Shown: positions 1-10,565, numbered from the stretch's first letter. The stretch: DNA of 24,531 bases from Euprymna scolopes (GCA_024364805.1 CM044487.1:77321004-77345534); one strand, 5' to 3'. The notes: generated by a model not told the origin, from the letters alone. A program made the numbers and translations.

Positions 1-115
1 TTTTATTTTTATGGTTTAGATAATGTATTGAGATAAATTACTAATTAGATAGAAGAGATAAGTAATTTCAATAAGTAAAAAAGTAACTAAATACTGACAA
101 CAACCTTCAACCATT

Positions 116-512
116 ATGGCAACCTGTTTTTGCTGGAAGTATTTTGATGACAATCCCAAGAATAAGAATGCAGCTGATTGCAAGTTATGTCAAACCATCA
201 CATATAAAGGTGGCAAATTAGCAAAAACGTTTACAATTAGATTAGAACCACAATCTAAACTCAAAAGGAGTAAATCCCTTACGGTTAAGTGCACAAAAAA
301 ATTGATCATTATGTAGCTTTACAACTACTCATAAAAGGTGATGATCCATTTCAGTGGTGGAAGTAGACACGGGAGACCTTACCACTGTTGAATAAACTGG
401 CTTCAAAATATTTAAGCACACCACCTTCATCTTGGAGGGTGAGAGGCTGCGTCATGAGAATATAGAAAGTCTAATGTTTCTACATTACAACCTAAACGTA
501 TTCAACTTTAAA
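116..512 (+). pseudogene. hAT transposase remnant: BED zinc finger joined to broken C-terminal dimerisation region
   Basis: Positions 116-316 read as 66 residues that resemble a BED zinc finger, the DNA-binding start of many hAT transposases and ZBED proteins. The aromatic motif WKYF lies at residues 7-10 and the zinc cysteines CKLC at 22-25, but the expected closing histidines are not seen. From 340 another frame gives DDPFQWWK, a stop at 364-366, then LNKLASKYLSTPPSS, which matches the hAT C-terminal dimerisation domain (WW followed by LA.KYL..P). From 441 a further frame gives RLRHENIESLMFL, the usual end of that domain. The several hundred residues of RNase H-like core that normally separate these parts are missing, so this is an internally deleted, frameshifted copy. 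BED and hATC are known hAT family parts; the joining is what the sequence shows. I could not define terminal inverted repeats or an 8-bp duplication. Confidence 0.62.
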
Positions 513-599
513 TACCGAGAAGACTATGAGAGCAGAGGAGGCAAGCAGCTAGAATAGAAGAGGAAGTAGAGCAGCAGCAGCAGGTGCAGAACTTCAGCT

Positions 600-720
600 T
601 ATAGTTATTCACTTAAAGAATTACAATTTGTACTTTGTAGTTGGGTTGTAATTTCTTTTTCTTATCTAATTGTTTAATTATATTCATTTAAGAATTAGAA
701 ATTGTATTTTGTAATTTTAT
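600..720 (+). repeat. Imperfect ~76-bp tandem duplication beside the hAT remnant
   Basis: The stretch around 609-641 (CACTTAAAGAATTACAATTT and onward) recurs in degraded form around 685-716 (CATTTAAGAATTAGAAATTG and onward), both followed by a TTTGTA.TTTGTA-like run. It lies just after the hAT C-terminal remnant and may be part of that element's 3' untranslated end. Function unknown. Confidence 0.4.
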
Positions 721-730
721 TTAATAAGGA

Positions 731-1644
731 CAAAAAGCCATAATAATGACCAGACACTTAACAAATGTTAAGTTAAATTAGCAGTTACTATGTTAATGTG
801 TCAAAGCTATCGGATGGATTACTTGACAGTGATGAAATTATTTAAATTTAATAGGAAAGAGAAAAGTAAATAATCAGTGATTAATCAGTCTTTTCTTGGG
901 GGGGGGGCTGCTAGTATATACCTGTCACCCCCTTTTTTTTTTAAAATGGAATTGCCCAATCGTCACAAGATTCGAGCAAGGGTGCACGGTCTACAGAGTT
1001 TTATAATTATATAGATGGTGGATTTGTACTAAATCTATTTAATCAAATGCACAGAAATTTAAACAACAAAAAGTTCAGTGAAGAAGATCAAATAGGCGTT
1101 CAACATATACGATTTCATAAACCAAATTCCAAAACTATACTTATTAAATGCACTAATAATAATATTAATAGTTAATAATATTAATAAGAATAAATGAAAT
1201 TTCAAGTAAACTGGATGAAAAATGAGCCCTAAACTGAAATGAAAGTAGGTTTTTGTGTGGCATTAGGAAATATGGCACATAAAAAAGAATGAACATACAT
1301 CACACATGCTGATCATTATTTATTTAAAACAAATGTTTAAGCAAATGTTGATGCATAATCGTTTCATAAAAAAGAAAAATGAAAAAAATCAGAAGTTCAA
1401 ATGTTCACACCCACATTGAGCATAAGTTAAACAAAGGAAAAAGAATTTCTATTGAAATTATGCAGAGTCTAATTTCAATAGTGAATTTCAAAGTTTGTTC
1501 TAGCATGTATCTAGTAAACTAGTTCATAGTTTAATCCAATGCAACGTGACGAATTAGTCATCATTTCCATAATATCTTTCTTGCTGATAACAAGTATACA
1601 TGCAAAGAAAGGTGAACTAGATCCATAGTTTGAATATAAGATAA

Positions 1645-1683
<39 letters not shown>

Positions 1684-2678
1684 CAGAAAGACATTTTTTG
1701 AAATGAACACACAAAGGAAATTACAAACAATAAAATTTAATGGCAGAAATAATGTGTAATTTAAAATGAAACAAAAAATCATTTCATTCTTTAGTATGTA
1801 AAAAAAAAACTGCTTATTTCTATCTTATTTTCTTGTCTATATAAGGTTAGATATGTTTATATAGTTCTTTGTACAGGATTTACTTTTAAACTAATTATGT
1901 TAATCATTATGAATTTCGGAACACATCTATTAGACGTAAAGATGAGTCAAATGGACTATATTTAGTTTAACTTAGTTTTATGCAAAAGGAGGTAAAAAGC
2001 GATAAAAGTTCTTTGTGAAACTTTAGATAGCTTATAAATAAAATTAGCTGAGCCATTTATATATAGGGTGAAGTATCAGAAATAAACAATTATAAATAGC
2101 AAGCAACCAGAAATTCAATTTATCGACAGATAAATTTTTCATATATAAATCAGATAATATTACAAAAAATAAAGAATAAAAAATAAATTTTTTTACATAT
2201 GTTAGTTTGAAATGTGAACAGTAGGGACTGCCATTTTCATGCGAACATTTCCAAATGTGGCGTCATCAATTAATGCGCTCAATGCGAGCAATGACAAACG
2301 ATTTTTATTTTGAAATATTTAATACTGTAATTTCATTTAATAAGAATTTATTTTACATTGAAATGGTTTACTTAAAGATAAAATTATTGAAATGTAAAAA
2401 AAAAATATTTATCATTATTGTTAGAAATAATTAAATAAAATCTGTTTTTATTTTCAGTGGAGGTTGAAAACATAAACATAAAATATTACGTGCATTTTTT
2501 GACATCTACGGACAATAAAGTACATCTTTAGTTCAGTACACATGTTATTTGTTAATTTTTGTTTTTGATACTTTGGAGCGATTTAAATTATTTATATGAA
2601 AATGCATTTTTTTTTTTTTTTTACCCAAATGCTAGTTGGGAATAATTTTCTCTTTTACCAATTTGGTGCCTCCAAATG
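731..2678. other. AT-rich intergenic stretch, no gene seen
   Basis: No open frame of more than about 70 residues free of low complexity, and no recognised family on either strand. It holds a run of nine or more G followed by CTGCTAGT near 900-918, and a run of 35 A at 1648-1682 that could be an old retroposon tail but has no convincing flanking duplication. The ORFs on the other strand of the A run are phenylalanine tracts and not genes. Confidence 0.6.
1648..1682 (+). repeat. Poly(A) run, 35 bases
   Basis: Uninterrupted A run. The sequence after it (GCAGAAAGACATT) does not recur just upstream, so a target-site duplication is not evident and the run may be a simple repeat. Confidence 0.8.
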
Positions 2679-2736
2679 GGGAGTGGCATATATATATATA
2701 TATATGATGATTGCAACGTCTTGTCAAACGAGTGCC

Positions 2737-2783
2737 ACTCCCTCAGACATTTAAAATCCATGATTCCAAATGTCTGAGGGAGT
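2737..2783. repeat. Hairpin with 16-bp perfect stem
   Basis: ACTCCCTCAGACATTT at 2737-2752 is followed after 15 bases by its exact reverse complement at 2768-2783. A second inverted partner of the left side, GGGAGTGGCA, sits at 2679-2688, ahead of a short TA run. Possibly the end of a mobile element; unclassified. Confidence 0.7.
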
Positions 2784-2899
2784 ATCTATACAAATATGAT
2801 GTTACAGAGTCTTAGCTTTGTACGACAGCTAAGTCTCTCTCTCGGTTCAAAATGTTGAGATCCAACAACAAGCAAGAGCAAGATAGCTAGCAACAAATT

Positions 2900-3246
2900 A
2901 AACTGCAGACCAGCTTAATGCGGGTACTGGTCTTCCGCTTTATGTTTTTTTAAATTAGAGATTTGCTTCTCCTAGAAAGGTTGCCTTCACCACGGCTTAC
3001 GGGAGCCCTCTCTACCCCAATACACATATACACACACACAAATATACACAGTGCTAGTTGGCCGTTGACCCAAAAAAAGAGTTCATTCGCCCTTTGGAAG
3101 GTCTTGTTTTTAATCCTTCAGGGAGACTAACCGCCCTCCTCACCAAACAAGTCTGGTGGGGGAACCAGTTTAATCGCCGGTGACCCGACCATGAGGCAGG
3201 TAGTACTGGGTTACATGGTACCAGTAGCATATGACATGACCTGACA
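2900..3246. repeat. Unclassified GC-richer block, probable dispersed repeat
   Basis: This block has visibly more G and C than its surroundings. It contains the internal stem AGACCAG...CTGGTCT near 2905-2935, a CA-rich stretch near 3020-3050, and a minus-strand open frame of 82 residues (3054-3302) that runs into the left arm of the adjacent palindrome. I do not recognise the protein. The base composition and its junction with the palindrome suggest part of a mobile element, perhaps the untranslated or N-terminal part of a LINE read on the minus strand; this is a guess. Confidence 0.35.
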
Positions 3247-3612
3247 TTTTCTTGTTCACCGGCAGCCTTCAGCATTACTCTTTTTTCAAACCAAATAAAC
3301 ATTTTACATTAAATAAAAACACTAAAAACTTATCCAGTTAGGAGGAAAAGTAACTTCTGTTGCCTTTGATAACATTTATTTGTTATATATTTGTTATTTG
3401 ATGTCAAATAACAAATATATTGATAACATTTATTTGTTATATATTTGTTATTTGACGTCAAATAACAAATATATAACAAATAAATGTTATCAAAGGCAAC
3501 AGAAGTTACTTTTCCTCCTAACTGGATAAGTTTTTAGTGTTTTTATTTAATGTCAAATGTTTATTTGGTTTGAAAAACGAGTAATGCTGAAGGCTGCCGG
3601 TGAACAAGAAAA
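3247..3612. repeat. Long palindrome (fold-back element), 155-bp arms
   Basis: The left arm 3247-3401 and right arm 3458-3612 are reverse complements over 155 bp with only two mismatches that I can find by eye. The 56-bp spacer is itself made of the inner arm sequence, so the core holds two dyad centres, GATGTC (about 3400-3405) and GACGTC (about 3454-3459). No clear target-site duplication is seen; the left arm continues into the GC-richer block at 2900-3246 while the right arm is cut off. A related fragment lies at 4935-5010 and a 26-base exact match sits at the edge of the assembly gap (12715-12740), so this is a repeat family. Confidence 0.85.
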
Positions 3613-3893
3613 GGATGGCTGCAATATCTTTGAAGACCCAATAATAATTTCAAAATAAGAAATAAAATAAAATGTTAGAAACCCACCCAATAAATGTTAC
3701 TGTATCATAACCTAACAGGATGACTTCGATATTCATCTAAATCAAAATATAAAATTTATTATTTAAAAATATTTATTGAAATTTCATCCCAATTTTCAAT
3801 AATTTTGTTAATATAGATTTTAATGATTAACAATATTTACTTCAAGAAAAAAATGCAATCAATTTTACTGAACTTTTAAGTATGTATTAATGG
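3613..3893. other. AT-rich spacer, nothing recognised
   Basis: No reading frame or repeat I can name lies between the palindrome and the following fold-back element. Confidence 0.6.
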
Positions 3894-3895
3894 TA

Positions 3896-4330
3896 TGCAG
3901 AGAAACACCTATATTATTTTTTATAGGATTTTCAACTTAAATTCAATTTTGATGGTATCTTTTATTAAATTGTTAGGTGAAAGTCAAGACACCCTCATGT
4001 TAAGAATGGGTTTCTAGATAACGTTATAATTTCAGTGCGGTCCTTTCTCTGCACAAGTTCCTATTTTTATTTAACATGAAATCTAATGAAACCATTTTTT
4101 TTTTTAAATATTAATGAAAAATTGTGTAAACAAAAAATGGTACTTATGCAGAGGAAGGAGTGTGCTGAAATAATAAACGCTATTATTCAGAAATTCGTTC
4201 TTAACATGGAGAGAGTGATTTTTAAATATTCTGTACTTTTCACCTAACAATTTAATAAACTAAAGATACTGTAATAATTGAATTTAACTTGAAAATTCTA
4301 TAAAAAAAATGGCACGGTCCTTTCTCTGCA
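3896..4330. mobile_element. MITE-like fold-back element flanked by TA
   Basis: The ends are TGCAGAGAAA (3896-3905) and TTTCTCTGCA (4321-4330), each bordered by TA (3894-3895 and 4331-4332), the duplication typical of Tc1/mariner-type insertion. The arms, about 185 bp each, are imperfect inverted repeats over most of the element; shared blocks include AAATTGTTAGGTGAAA and ATGTTAAGAA. The terminal motif also occurs inverted at the inner end of each arm (about 4036-4055 and 4145-4165), so each arm is itself bounded by inverted copies. No coding capacity. The divergence between arms suggests an old copy. Family placement is inferred from the TA flanks only. Confidence 0.65.
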
Positions 4331-4934
4331 TAAGTACTCAAACCCATACCTATGAAATTACATTATCAAATACTAAATAACATGAATTCATTTTTTTTTT
4401 TTTTCAATAAAGAACCTGACCACTTCATTACTACTAAACTTAAAAACAAACGCTACAGAAAAAAGTATCTAAAATTGGGAAAAAAAAAGTATGAATAAAT
4501 AAACTTTTAAATTAAACGGAAAACACAAGAAAGAAAAATTAATAAAAATGATTTGACAACTTACTTTTAACTAACAAAATAATCGATTTTAGCTGTAAAC
4601 TTGTAAAACACAACGTCGGAAGTGAATGTTCCAGCCAACCAGTTCATTTGGTTAATTACATACTTTATTTGGTAAAAAGAGACAAACAAGAGGTTCGTAG
4701 TGCATTTACAAAAAGTTTATTTTGATACGATAATATTTTTCAACCGGTTTTAATCTCGCCATAAAATAGCTGGCAAAAGTTAGGTTTATAACTTCATATT
4801 TAAAAAAATTTTAACACCATTAATTAAAAATCTATGTTGTAATGGAACATTTTAAAATAGTGGAATTTTAATTGTTTTAATCTTATAAAAATTCCTTAAT
4901 TTTTAGGAAGTTTCTTTTTCTTAGCACCTGAACT
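4331..4934. other. AT-rich spacer, nothing recognised
   Basis: A/T runs and short open frames only. No protein family or RNA gene recognised on either strand. Confidence 0.6.
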
Positions 4935-5010
4935 GATCAAAGGCAATATAAGTTACTTTTCTAGCTAACTGGATAAGTTTTTAGTGTTTTATTTAATGTA
5001 AAATGTTTAC
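4935..5010 (+). repeat. Fragment of the 3.2-3.6 kb palindrome family
   Basis: GATCAAAGGC, then GTTACTTTTC, CTAACTGGATAAGTTTTTAG and ATTTAATGTAAAATGTTTA follow the right arm of the palindrome (about 3489-3563) in the same order with scattered substitutions. It is a single arm without a partner. It is more diverged than the two arms of the palindrome are from each other. Confidence 0.75.
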
Positions 5011-5212
5011 ATTATATTAATTAGAAAAAACGCTATTTAAAAAAAATTAAATTTAGATCAAATTTTTATTTGCAACTTCAAGGTAATTTTTTGTTCAATA
5101 CGTGTATTTAAACTTAAAAAAAAAAGGTATTTTTTTACTAACTTGAACTCTTATGTTTCATAAATAGAAATTTCGATCCAGTTAAATATAATCTGTTCAA
5201 ATTTCGAAAAAA

Positions 5213-5748
5213 AAATAAATATGCCAGGGTGGGGGGAAGACACACACACACACACTAAAATAATATTTTCCCTCATATATTTTACAGAAACTACATTTTA
5301 TATGTAATTTCATTTTAAAATGGATAAGTATCGAAAATTTTATGAAAATCTGACCATTAGTTGATTTTTGCTAGATTTATTAAACATGAGTATGTTTTCA
5401 CGTTCGGAATGCTTACTACAAGGGAACGTTATTTTAAAGCGTCAATTATGTAAACATAATTTTCGTTTCGCAATTTCTTTATCTTTGCACAATGAAAAAA
5501 TTTTTTTTATAATTATTACTAGTTCTTTTTTCTAAAATGATACAAAAGTTATATTGATAATATTAACTTATAATAAAGTTTACATCGTGTTACATATGGG
5601 GGGGGGTAGTTTTGTGGTGAATTTTGGAGGTGCCTAGCGAACAGAATGTTCAGTCTATTTTTGCATTGCATCTAAAAAAAAAAAAAAAAAAAGATAGAAA
5701 GAAAGGAAAAAAAATAAATAAATATGCCAGGGTGGGGGGGAAGACACA
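5213..5748 (+). mobile_element. Probable retroposed insert bounded by ~30-bp direct repeats
   Basis: AAATATGCCAGGGTGGGGGG with AAGACACAC occurs at about 5216-5246 and again at about 5720-5748, both preceded by A-rich AAAAAAAATAAAT. Just upstream of the second copy is a run of about 19 A (5673-5691) and an A/G-rich stretch. A long direct repeat with a poly(A) tail before the downstream copy is the signature of LINE-machinery target-primed insertion. The insert (about 5253-5690) has no recognised coding or tRNA-like part, so it could be a processed transcript or a SINE/LINE 3' end. No AATAAA lies 10-30 bases before the A run, which weakens the case. Confidence 0.5.
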
Positions 5749-6294
5749 CTTAAGTACATCATCAACCTTATAAAAGAAGCACTTTAATTTCAGGCCTCAT
5801 TGCTAAAAAATTTTTCCATGTTATCTGAAACAAGACGAGCAGGATGCGAGTAATGTCTAAGAATTTTGGTTAAATATCAATTCCGAATGTAAAACACACA
5901 ACATGCACTAACCATTATGATATCATTTTCAATTAGGTTAGCAGAGTAAAACAAAAATGAAGAAAAAATAGAAAGTTGAAATATTTTGAACAAAAATAGT
6001 CATTGGCAAACAACTGCAGCTATTAAGGGATTAATATACAGGATTGATGCAGAAACCACGCAAATCAAATGTGTAAAAGTTATGAAGCTTCAAAATCTAT
6101 AAAAATCAACCTAAACCAATTGCGGATTATCTAAAAAGTTCAAAGTACTTTATGGTGCTACTTAGTCTTTGGTACAAGATCAAACTATAGTATTTTTTTT
6201 TTCAACTTATTGAGGATAAGGTTTAATAGATTGTCAATTGAACGACTAAGAATGTTATGAGAGGATTTAAAATGCCGAATGGCATAAATATGGT
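5749..6294. other. Spacer, nothing recognised
   Basis: AT-rich, short interrupted frames, no named repeat found by eye. Confidence 0.55.
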
Positions 6295-6486
6295 TTACGA
6301 CAAGTATTTGCTAACATTGGATTTAAAGATGACCATGCTGTTGTTTGAGAGTTGGGAAGTTCCTGAAAAGAAACTATTTGACACATGGGGAAAGAAAAAA
6401 AAAAATTCTTTGCATTTGTAGTCGACTATGGTTAATTTTGTGCTTGCCCAGAGTGTTCCTTTTTTGGGGAAGCTCAATTCGCACAA
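6295..6486 (-). pseudogene. LINE reverse-transcriptase C-terminal fragment (minus strand)
   Basis: The minus-strand frame ends NNSMVIFKSNVSKYLS and then a stop. This matches the end of the LINE fragments on the plus strand at 18300-18494 (VVFKSNISKF) and 7288-7359 (IVFKSNVKKF). The first part of the frame is less convincing: it has a phenylalanine run, and the tryptophan of the usual WN.LP motif is not seen. The match is clearest over the last 15 residues. I take it as a decayed, 5'-truncated copy of the same LINE family in the opposite orientation. Confidence 0.5.
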
Positions 6487-7084
6487 TAAACTGACGTTGC
6501 CGCAGTTAGAAGCATATAAAAAAACTTAATATTTATCCAACTTTACAATTTTGTCTCATATAGAGATTTATTACAAGAAAATAATTTGAAGAAACGCTTC
6601 AAGCCTTCTCTCAGCCTGTTAAGCTGCCAGAACATCCAATATAATTTACTGATGTTCCAAATATATTCGCATAGGCTTTTTAAATTTGGTGGTTGAAACA
6701 GATTATTTATAATAAGACAAAAAAAAAGTTTTCGTTAACTTTTTTTTACATGTGAACGTTTAAATTTAGATATTTTATGAAATGTTGAATTATGTATTTA
6801 TTATTGAGACCGCATCGAAATTCAATAGTATTTTATACATTTGTATACTTATTTTTCTAATGGAAATTGCTCCAGACAAAGCATGAAGTCAATTGATATT
6901 AGGAGAAAAAAAGGAAAAGAAAAAAGTACTAATTAAAAGTAGAAAACTAGCCAACAAAAAAGTGTTAAAGGGATAGCAATCCTTCCTCCTTTGTCAGAAA
7001 CATTGCTCATGGAATGTAAGTACTAAAGGACAAAATAAGGTAAACGAGAGTTACAAGGTTGTCGAAAGTAAATACAAAATCCAC
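6487..7084. other. Spacer, nothing recognised
   Basis: No recognised gene or named repeat. Several A-rich and T-rich runs. Confidence 0.55.
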
Positions 7085-7287
7085 ATTTTGTTTACTATTA
7101 ATAATACTTCTTTTGAAAAATATCTGATAGTGTCAACACTATTAAGAAAAATGTCTTCTACTTGTTCCTTAAAAATAATTGTCATTAGTATCTAAATATT
7201 CTTTAAATATAGCCAATGCACTTTCTTCATCATTGATTTAAAATTATTTATAAAAACTGAATTCTTTTTAAAACAATATTCTGCTTT
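7085..7287 (+). mobile_element. LINE 3' untranslated tail (same family as 18625-18785)
   Basis: TTAATAATACTTCTTTTGAA, CACTATTAAGAAAAA, CTAAATATTCTTTAAAT and CTGAATTCTTTTTAAAACAA occur here in the same order as their counterparts at 18625-18785 (for example ATACTATTAAGAAAAA and CTAAATATTCTTTAAAT). At 18 kb this stretch lies downstream of the LINE stop codon, so here it is a 3' tail. It lies upstream of another LINE C-terminal fragment, which suggests two truncated copies head to tail. Confidence 0.55.
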
Positions 7288-7450
7288 CCAGCTAACTACA
7301 ACATGATTGTCTTCAAGTCCAATGTAAAGAAATTCTTATTGAACTGTCCAATTAAATAGTCAATTTCTATCCAATTTCCATCACCGTAAACTCATGAACC
7401 TTTATCCTCGAGTAGCCTTTAGGCCTTGATAAGTGGTGATTTTCTTGTTT
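7288..7450 (+). pseudogene. LINE reverse-transcriptase C-terminal stub and 3' UTR
   Basis: Frame 7288-7359 reads PANYNMIVFKSNVKKFLL and ends in TAG after 23 residues. It matches the end of the LINE fragment at 18300-18494. The downstream block at about 7397-7441 (CTTTATCCTCGAGTAGCC, then GCCTTGATAAGTGGTGAT) matches 18546-18591 (CTTTATCCTCAAGTGGCT, then GCCTTGATAAGCGGTGAT). The stub is far too short to act; LINE reverse transcriptases are usually around 900 residues or more. The order coding end, stop, conserved 3' UTR is the same in both copies, which supports one family. Confidence 0.65.
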
Positions 7451-8598
7451 AAAAAGATCTGCCACATTTTCGTTTGAAACACAGATTGAATAGATGAATC
7501 TTATTTTGAGATACGTCCATGTATATCTGTAAGAAACTCTGCATGTCACGTTTCTAAGTTTTTGAATAGCACTATCATGTGTTTTATGAATGAAAGTACA
7601 CTTTTTATGTTTCCTTTTATTCAATAGTTCTCACACGTCTGATAAAGCGACATTCCACAATATTAAACTATACCAGAAGGTAGTTAAAAAAATATTTGCC
7701 TATAGTGTAGAAATACTAATCAAAACGTATTACTGATTGGTAAGGTATTCTCAAAAATTTGAAATTTTGTGAAAGCAATCTGTGTGACTAAAGTCCACAA
7801 TTATTGTGCATAACAGATTCCGCAAAACCTTCACAAAAAAAAGTTAAAGCTAAAAAACACAATCAAAATGCTAACATATCAAAGTGATTTATCCCAGTGA
7901 CAAAATCGCAAATGTTGAATCTATTTGGTAAACCTAACACTCCTTTTGGTTGGAATAACTTTTGGAAATGATAATCATACTTAGAATAAAAGGCTGACCT
8001 TTTAAGCCAATAGGATTCCTTAGAATGTGTCTGCAAATGTCAGTGTATGACAAAACCTATAACATTTAAAATCTAGTTACATCTATGGAATAATAGACCA
8101 AGTTCAGAGTTAAATGTTAATTTAAAAAAGATCTTCTCTCATTAAATGTGGAAATGGGGTTTATTTGTCAATACACATGTGTATCCTGACATATAATATA
8201 AAACCCAATAACAAATTCAGCACAAAAAGAATCAATAAAATAAAATAAATATGAGTTTCAGCATTGATTGCAAATTAGTTATGTTTACCATAGACAATAC
8301 CGTTATTGTAACTGATACTGGATCATAGAGTGGAATTTGGAGACAGTTGACCTACTGAATCATGAAGACTAGAAAGTGAGCTTGTGAAATATCAAAAAAC
8401 GCCTGACCTCTGTAAAACGGAAAAGGGGCATTTTCCCTAGTTGTAAGGTTTTAAAAATTGTCATTTAAATAACAGAAAAATGAATGGACCCAGCATGTAT
8501 GATTAATAATTGGAAAGGATTTTATTTCTATTCATATGAAATGGTTTGAAATTACAGGACATGCATAGTCCAGATATCATTGGATGGCAATAAGGAAT
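7451..8598. other. Spacer, nothing recognised
   Basis: Over 1.1 kb without a supported gene. Reading frames are short and AT-rich in both strands. Confidence 0.55.
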
Positions 8599-8820
8599 TT
8601 ACATCACATAGTAATAGTTGTAGTAGTAACAGTAGTCCATCCAAAACTGATGATGACACCATTCCTTACAGATCAGCTGGAAAAGGCGATATCTGAAACT
8701 AGTATCTTCCTTGTTAATGAGCTCTCTGGTGGCTGACGAGCCCGATTCACCATCCACACCATTGTCGATAGGCTTATTCTCTGTGATGCAAATGCAGGGA
8801 CATTTTATGCAGTACACCAA
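8599..8820 (-). CDS. Unrecognised minus-strand open frame, possible exon or repeat fragment
   Basis: 73 residues with a more balanced amino-acid mix than the AT-driven frames around it. The middle part reads NKPIDNGVDGESGSSATREL and onward, and the N-terminal part holds a Cys-rich KCPCICI. GC content is visibly higher than in the flanks over about 8640-8815. The C-terminal end is a tyrosine run that comes from a TAG/TAA-type trinucleotide repeat and is unlikely to be real protein. I do not recognise a family, and no confident splice sites were found. It may be a fragment of a host exon, an old mobile-element gene, or chance. Confidence 0.15.
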   Translation of the reverse strand: MVYCIKCPCICITENKPIDNGVDGESGSSATRELINKEDTSFRYRLFQLICKEWCHHQFWMDYCYYYNYYYVM

Positions 8821-10565
8821 ACCACTTAGGCATGTCCCTTGCTAGGTTGCATGATTATGGTTTAGGTCTGGTGCAGTGGTATATTTTTTTAAATATATAG
8901 AGCTCCATCTTTAGTTCTATATAAACAAAATGCCAATCGATCAGGCGATAGAATTTCACAAATGTTAAATTCTTAAAAATTAACACTTAAAAAGCCAGAA
9001 TATGTAAAACTAATAATAATAGGATATTTTTAAGATCACAAAACATTATTAATAAATAAATGCAAGATTTCATATTTGTTAACATATCAGCTAAACACAG
9101 ACATGGAAAAAGTTAAATAAATACCCTCATTATCATTAATAATGAAGACTGCAGACAGAGGGTCCTGATGCAAGATAATATTAATTATTTTTCAACGCTG
9201 ATGAATTGGACAATCTGTTAACAGTGAAAAGTGAAATTCAGAGGTGGTGGTGATTTAATGCTTATTAAGCCCACCCAAATATTAAGCCATAATTTAGCTT
9301 CTCTAAAAGTTCTAATGGTTCTTTGATCTGTGTCATATTTAAATAGCGATTTATGATAGACTAATGGGAGAGGGGATTGCCCAATCATGGATTTTGTACT
9401 TATTATTACAGAGCCAATTCTCTATTGAATATTATATTGTACCTATTATATAGTACTGATTTCAAAATTAAAAAAATATATATATGACTTTGTTGCCATC
9501 AACTAAAACTGAAACTAAAACATTCAGCACTTCAGCCGTGTCTCCTACCGATGTTGCTATCGAGAAATATGTAAGAAAGATTTAATATTAAACTACTTGA
9601 AGAAATGAATTGAATTTGGGCATGCGCAAAAAAGAAATAGAAATATATCAGCAAGTTGAAATGAACGGTTTGTAAATTACAATAGAGTTTATACACATCG
9701 GGCAGATATCTTTGTTTTATCATGTGCTCCATCTGCTATGAAGATCTTTACAACAGACAACATAATTGAAAGTTCAATTTCTTTATTTTAACTCCGGCCA
9801 GGGAAAACATTTTGTGAACCATGGCTCAAAACTGCCACTTCATATGCATAGTGAAAAGGAGGAGTTCACCCATGAACAATCTTTTTATATGAAGTCTAAC
9901 TGGGAGAGGACATGTTGTTGGTGACCGATATCACTCATGAAATATTTTGTTTCACTAGTTTCTATCAATGTACAACAATTCTGCCTGCATAAAATTTTGT
10001 ATACAAGACACATGTGCTTTTTTGTAAGTTGTATTTTTTTTGTTTGTTTGTTTTTTTTTTTTTACATGTTGGTCAATGAAGACTTTCTTGAAATTCATTG
10101 TAAGTATTTTTACCCTTATTTTTACTATTGAAACCAATCATACTTAAAATCATAGAGATGATAGCAGTTTTCATGTTCTATGTATCTACTAGTTATTATT
10201 GACATTATTGTAGATATATTATTTGCATTCAAATACTGTTCTTATCTTGGATATTATTCTCACAACGTTTCAGCTGTTCTTCAAGTGTGTTTGGAACTCA
10301 AGAATCTTACTCGAACTTGAGAATCTGCACAAAATTTCAAACTGAACCATGTGAATCAGTAGAACAATGGATAAAGTGCTATGTTATAAGCAATTCTAAG
10401 TGCTGATCAATAGTTTAATCTTCACTACAGATGATACTAAAGCATTACTTGAGACTTCTACCTGATCATAATTGATGAAATGATTGAATAAAGGATTTTG
10501 TTCAAAATTTTTGTAAATGTTCCCAAATTCAATATAAAGACTCCCAAGTTTGTCAAGACACACAT
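8821..10565. other. Spacer, nothing recognised
   Basis: About 1.7 kb of AT-rich sequence. The short frames at 9532-9732 and 9937-10137 are phenylalanine, tyrosine or lysine-rich and look like chance products of A/T runs. Confidence 0.55.

Noticed and set aside
900-918. CTGCTAGT after a G run, as a Helitron-like 3' end
   Set aside because: No TCTATATA start or GGGTACCC-type hairpin with the expected sequence was found upstream in the window, so a chance match cannot be excluded.
1511-1782. Phenylalanine-rich minus-strand proteins
   Set aside because: They come from a 35-base A run on the plus strand.
3054-3302. 82-residue minus-strand protein
   Set aside because: It runs into a palindrome arm, has no recognised domain and is better explained as part of an unclassified repeat.
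9198-9240. Hammerhead ribozyme core (CTGATGA at 9198-9204; another at about 8649)
   Set aside because: Neither is followed by a stem II and GAAA at the required place.
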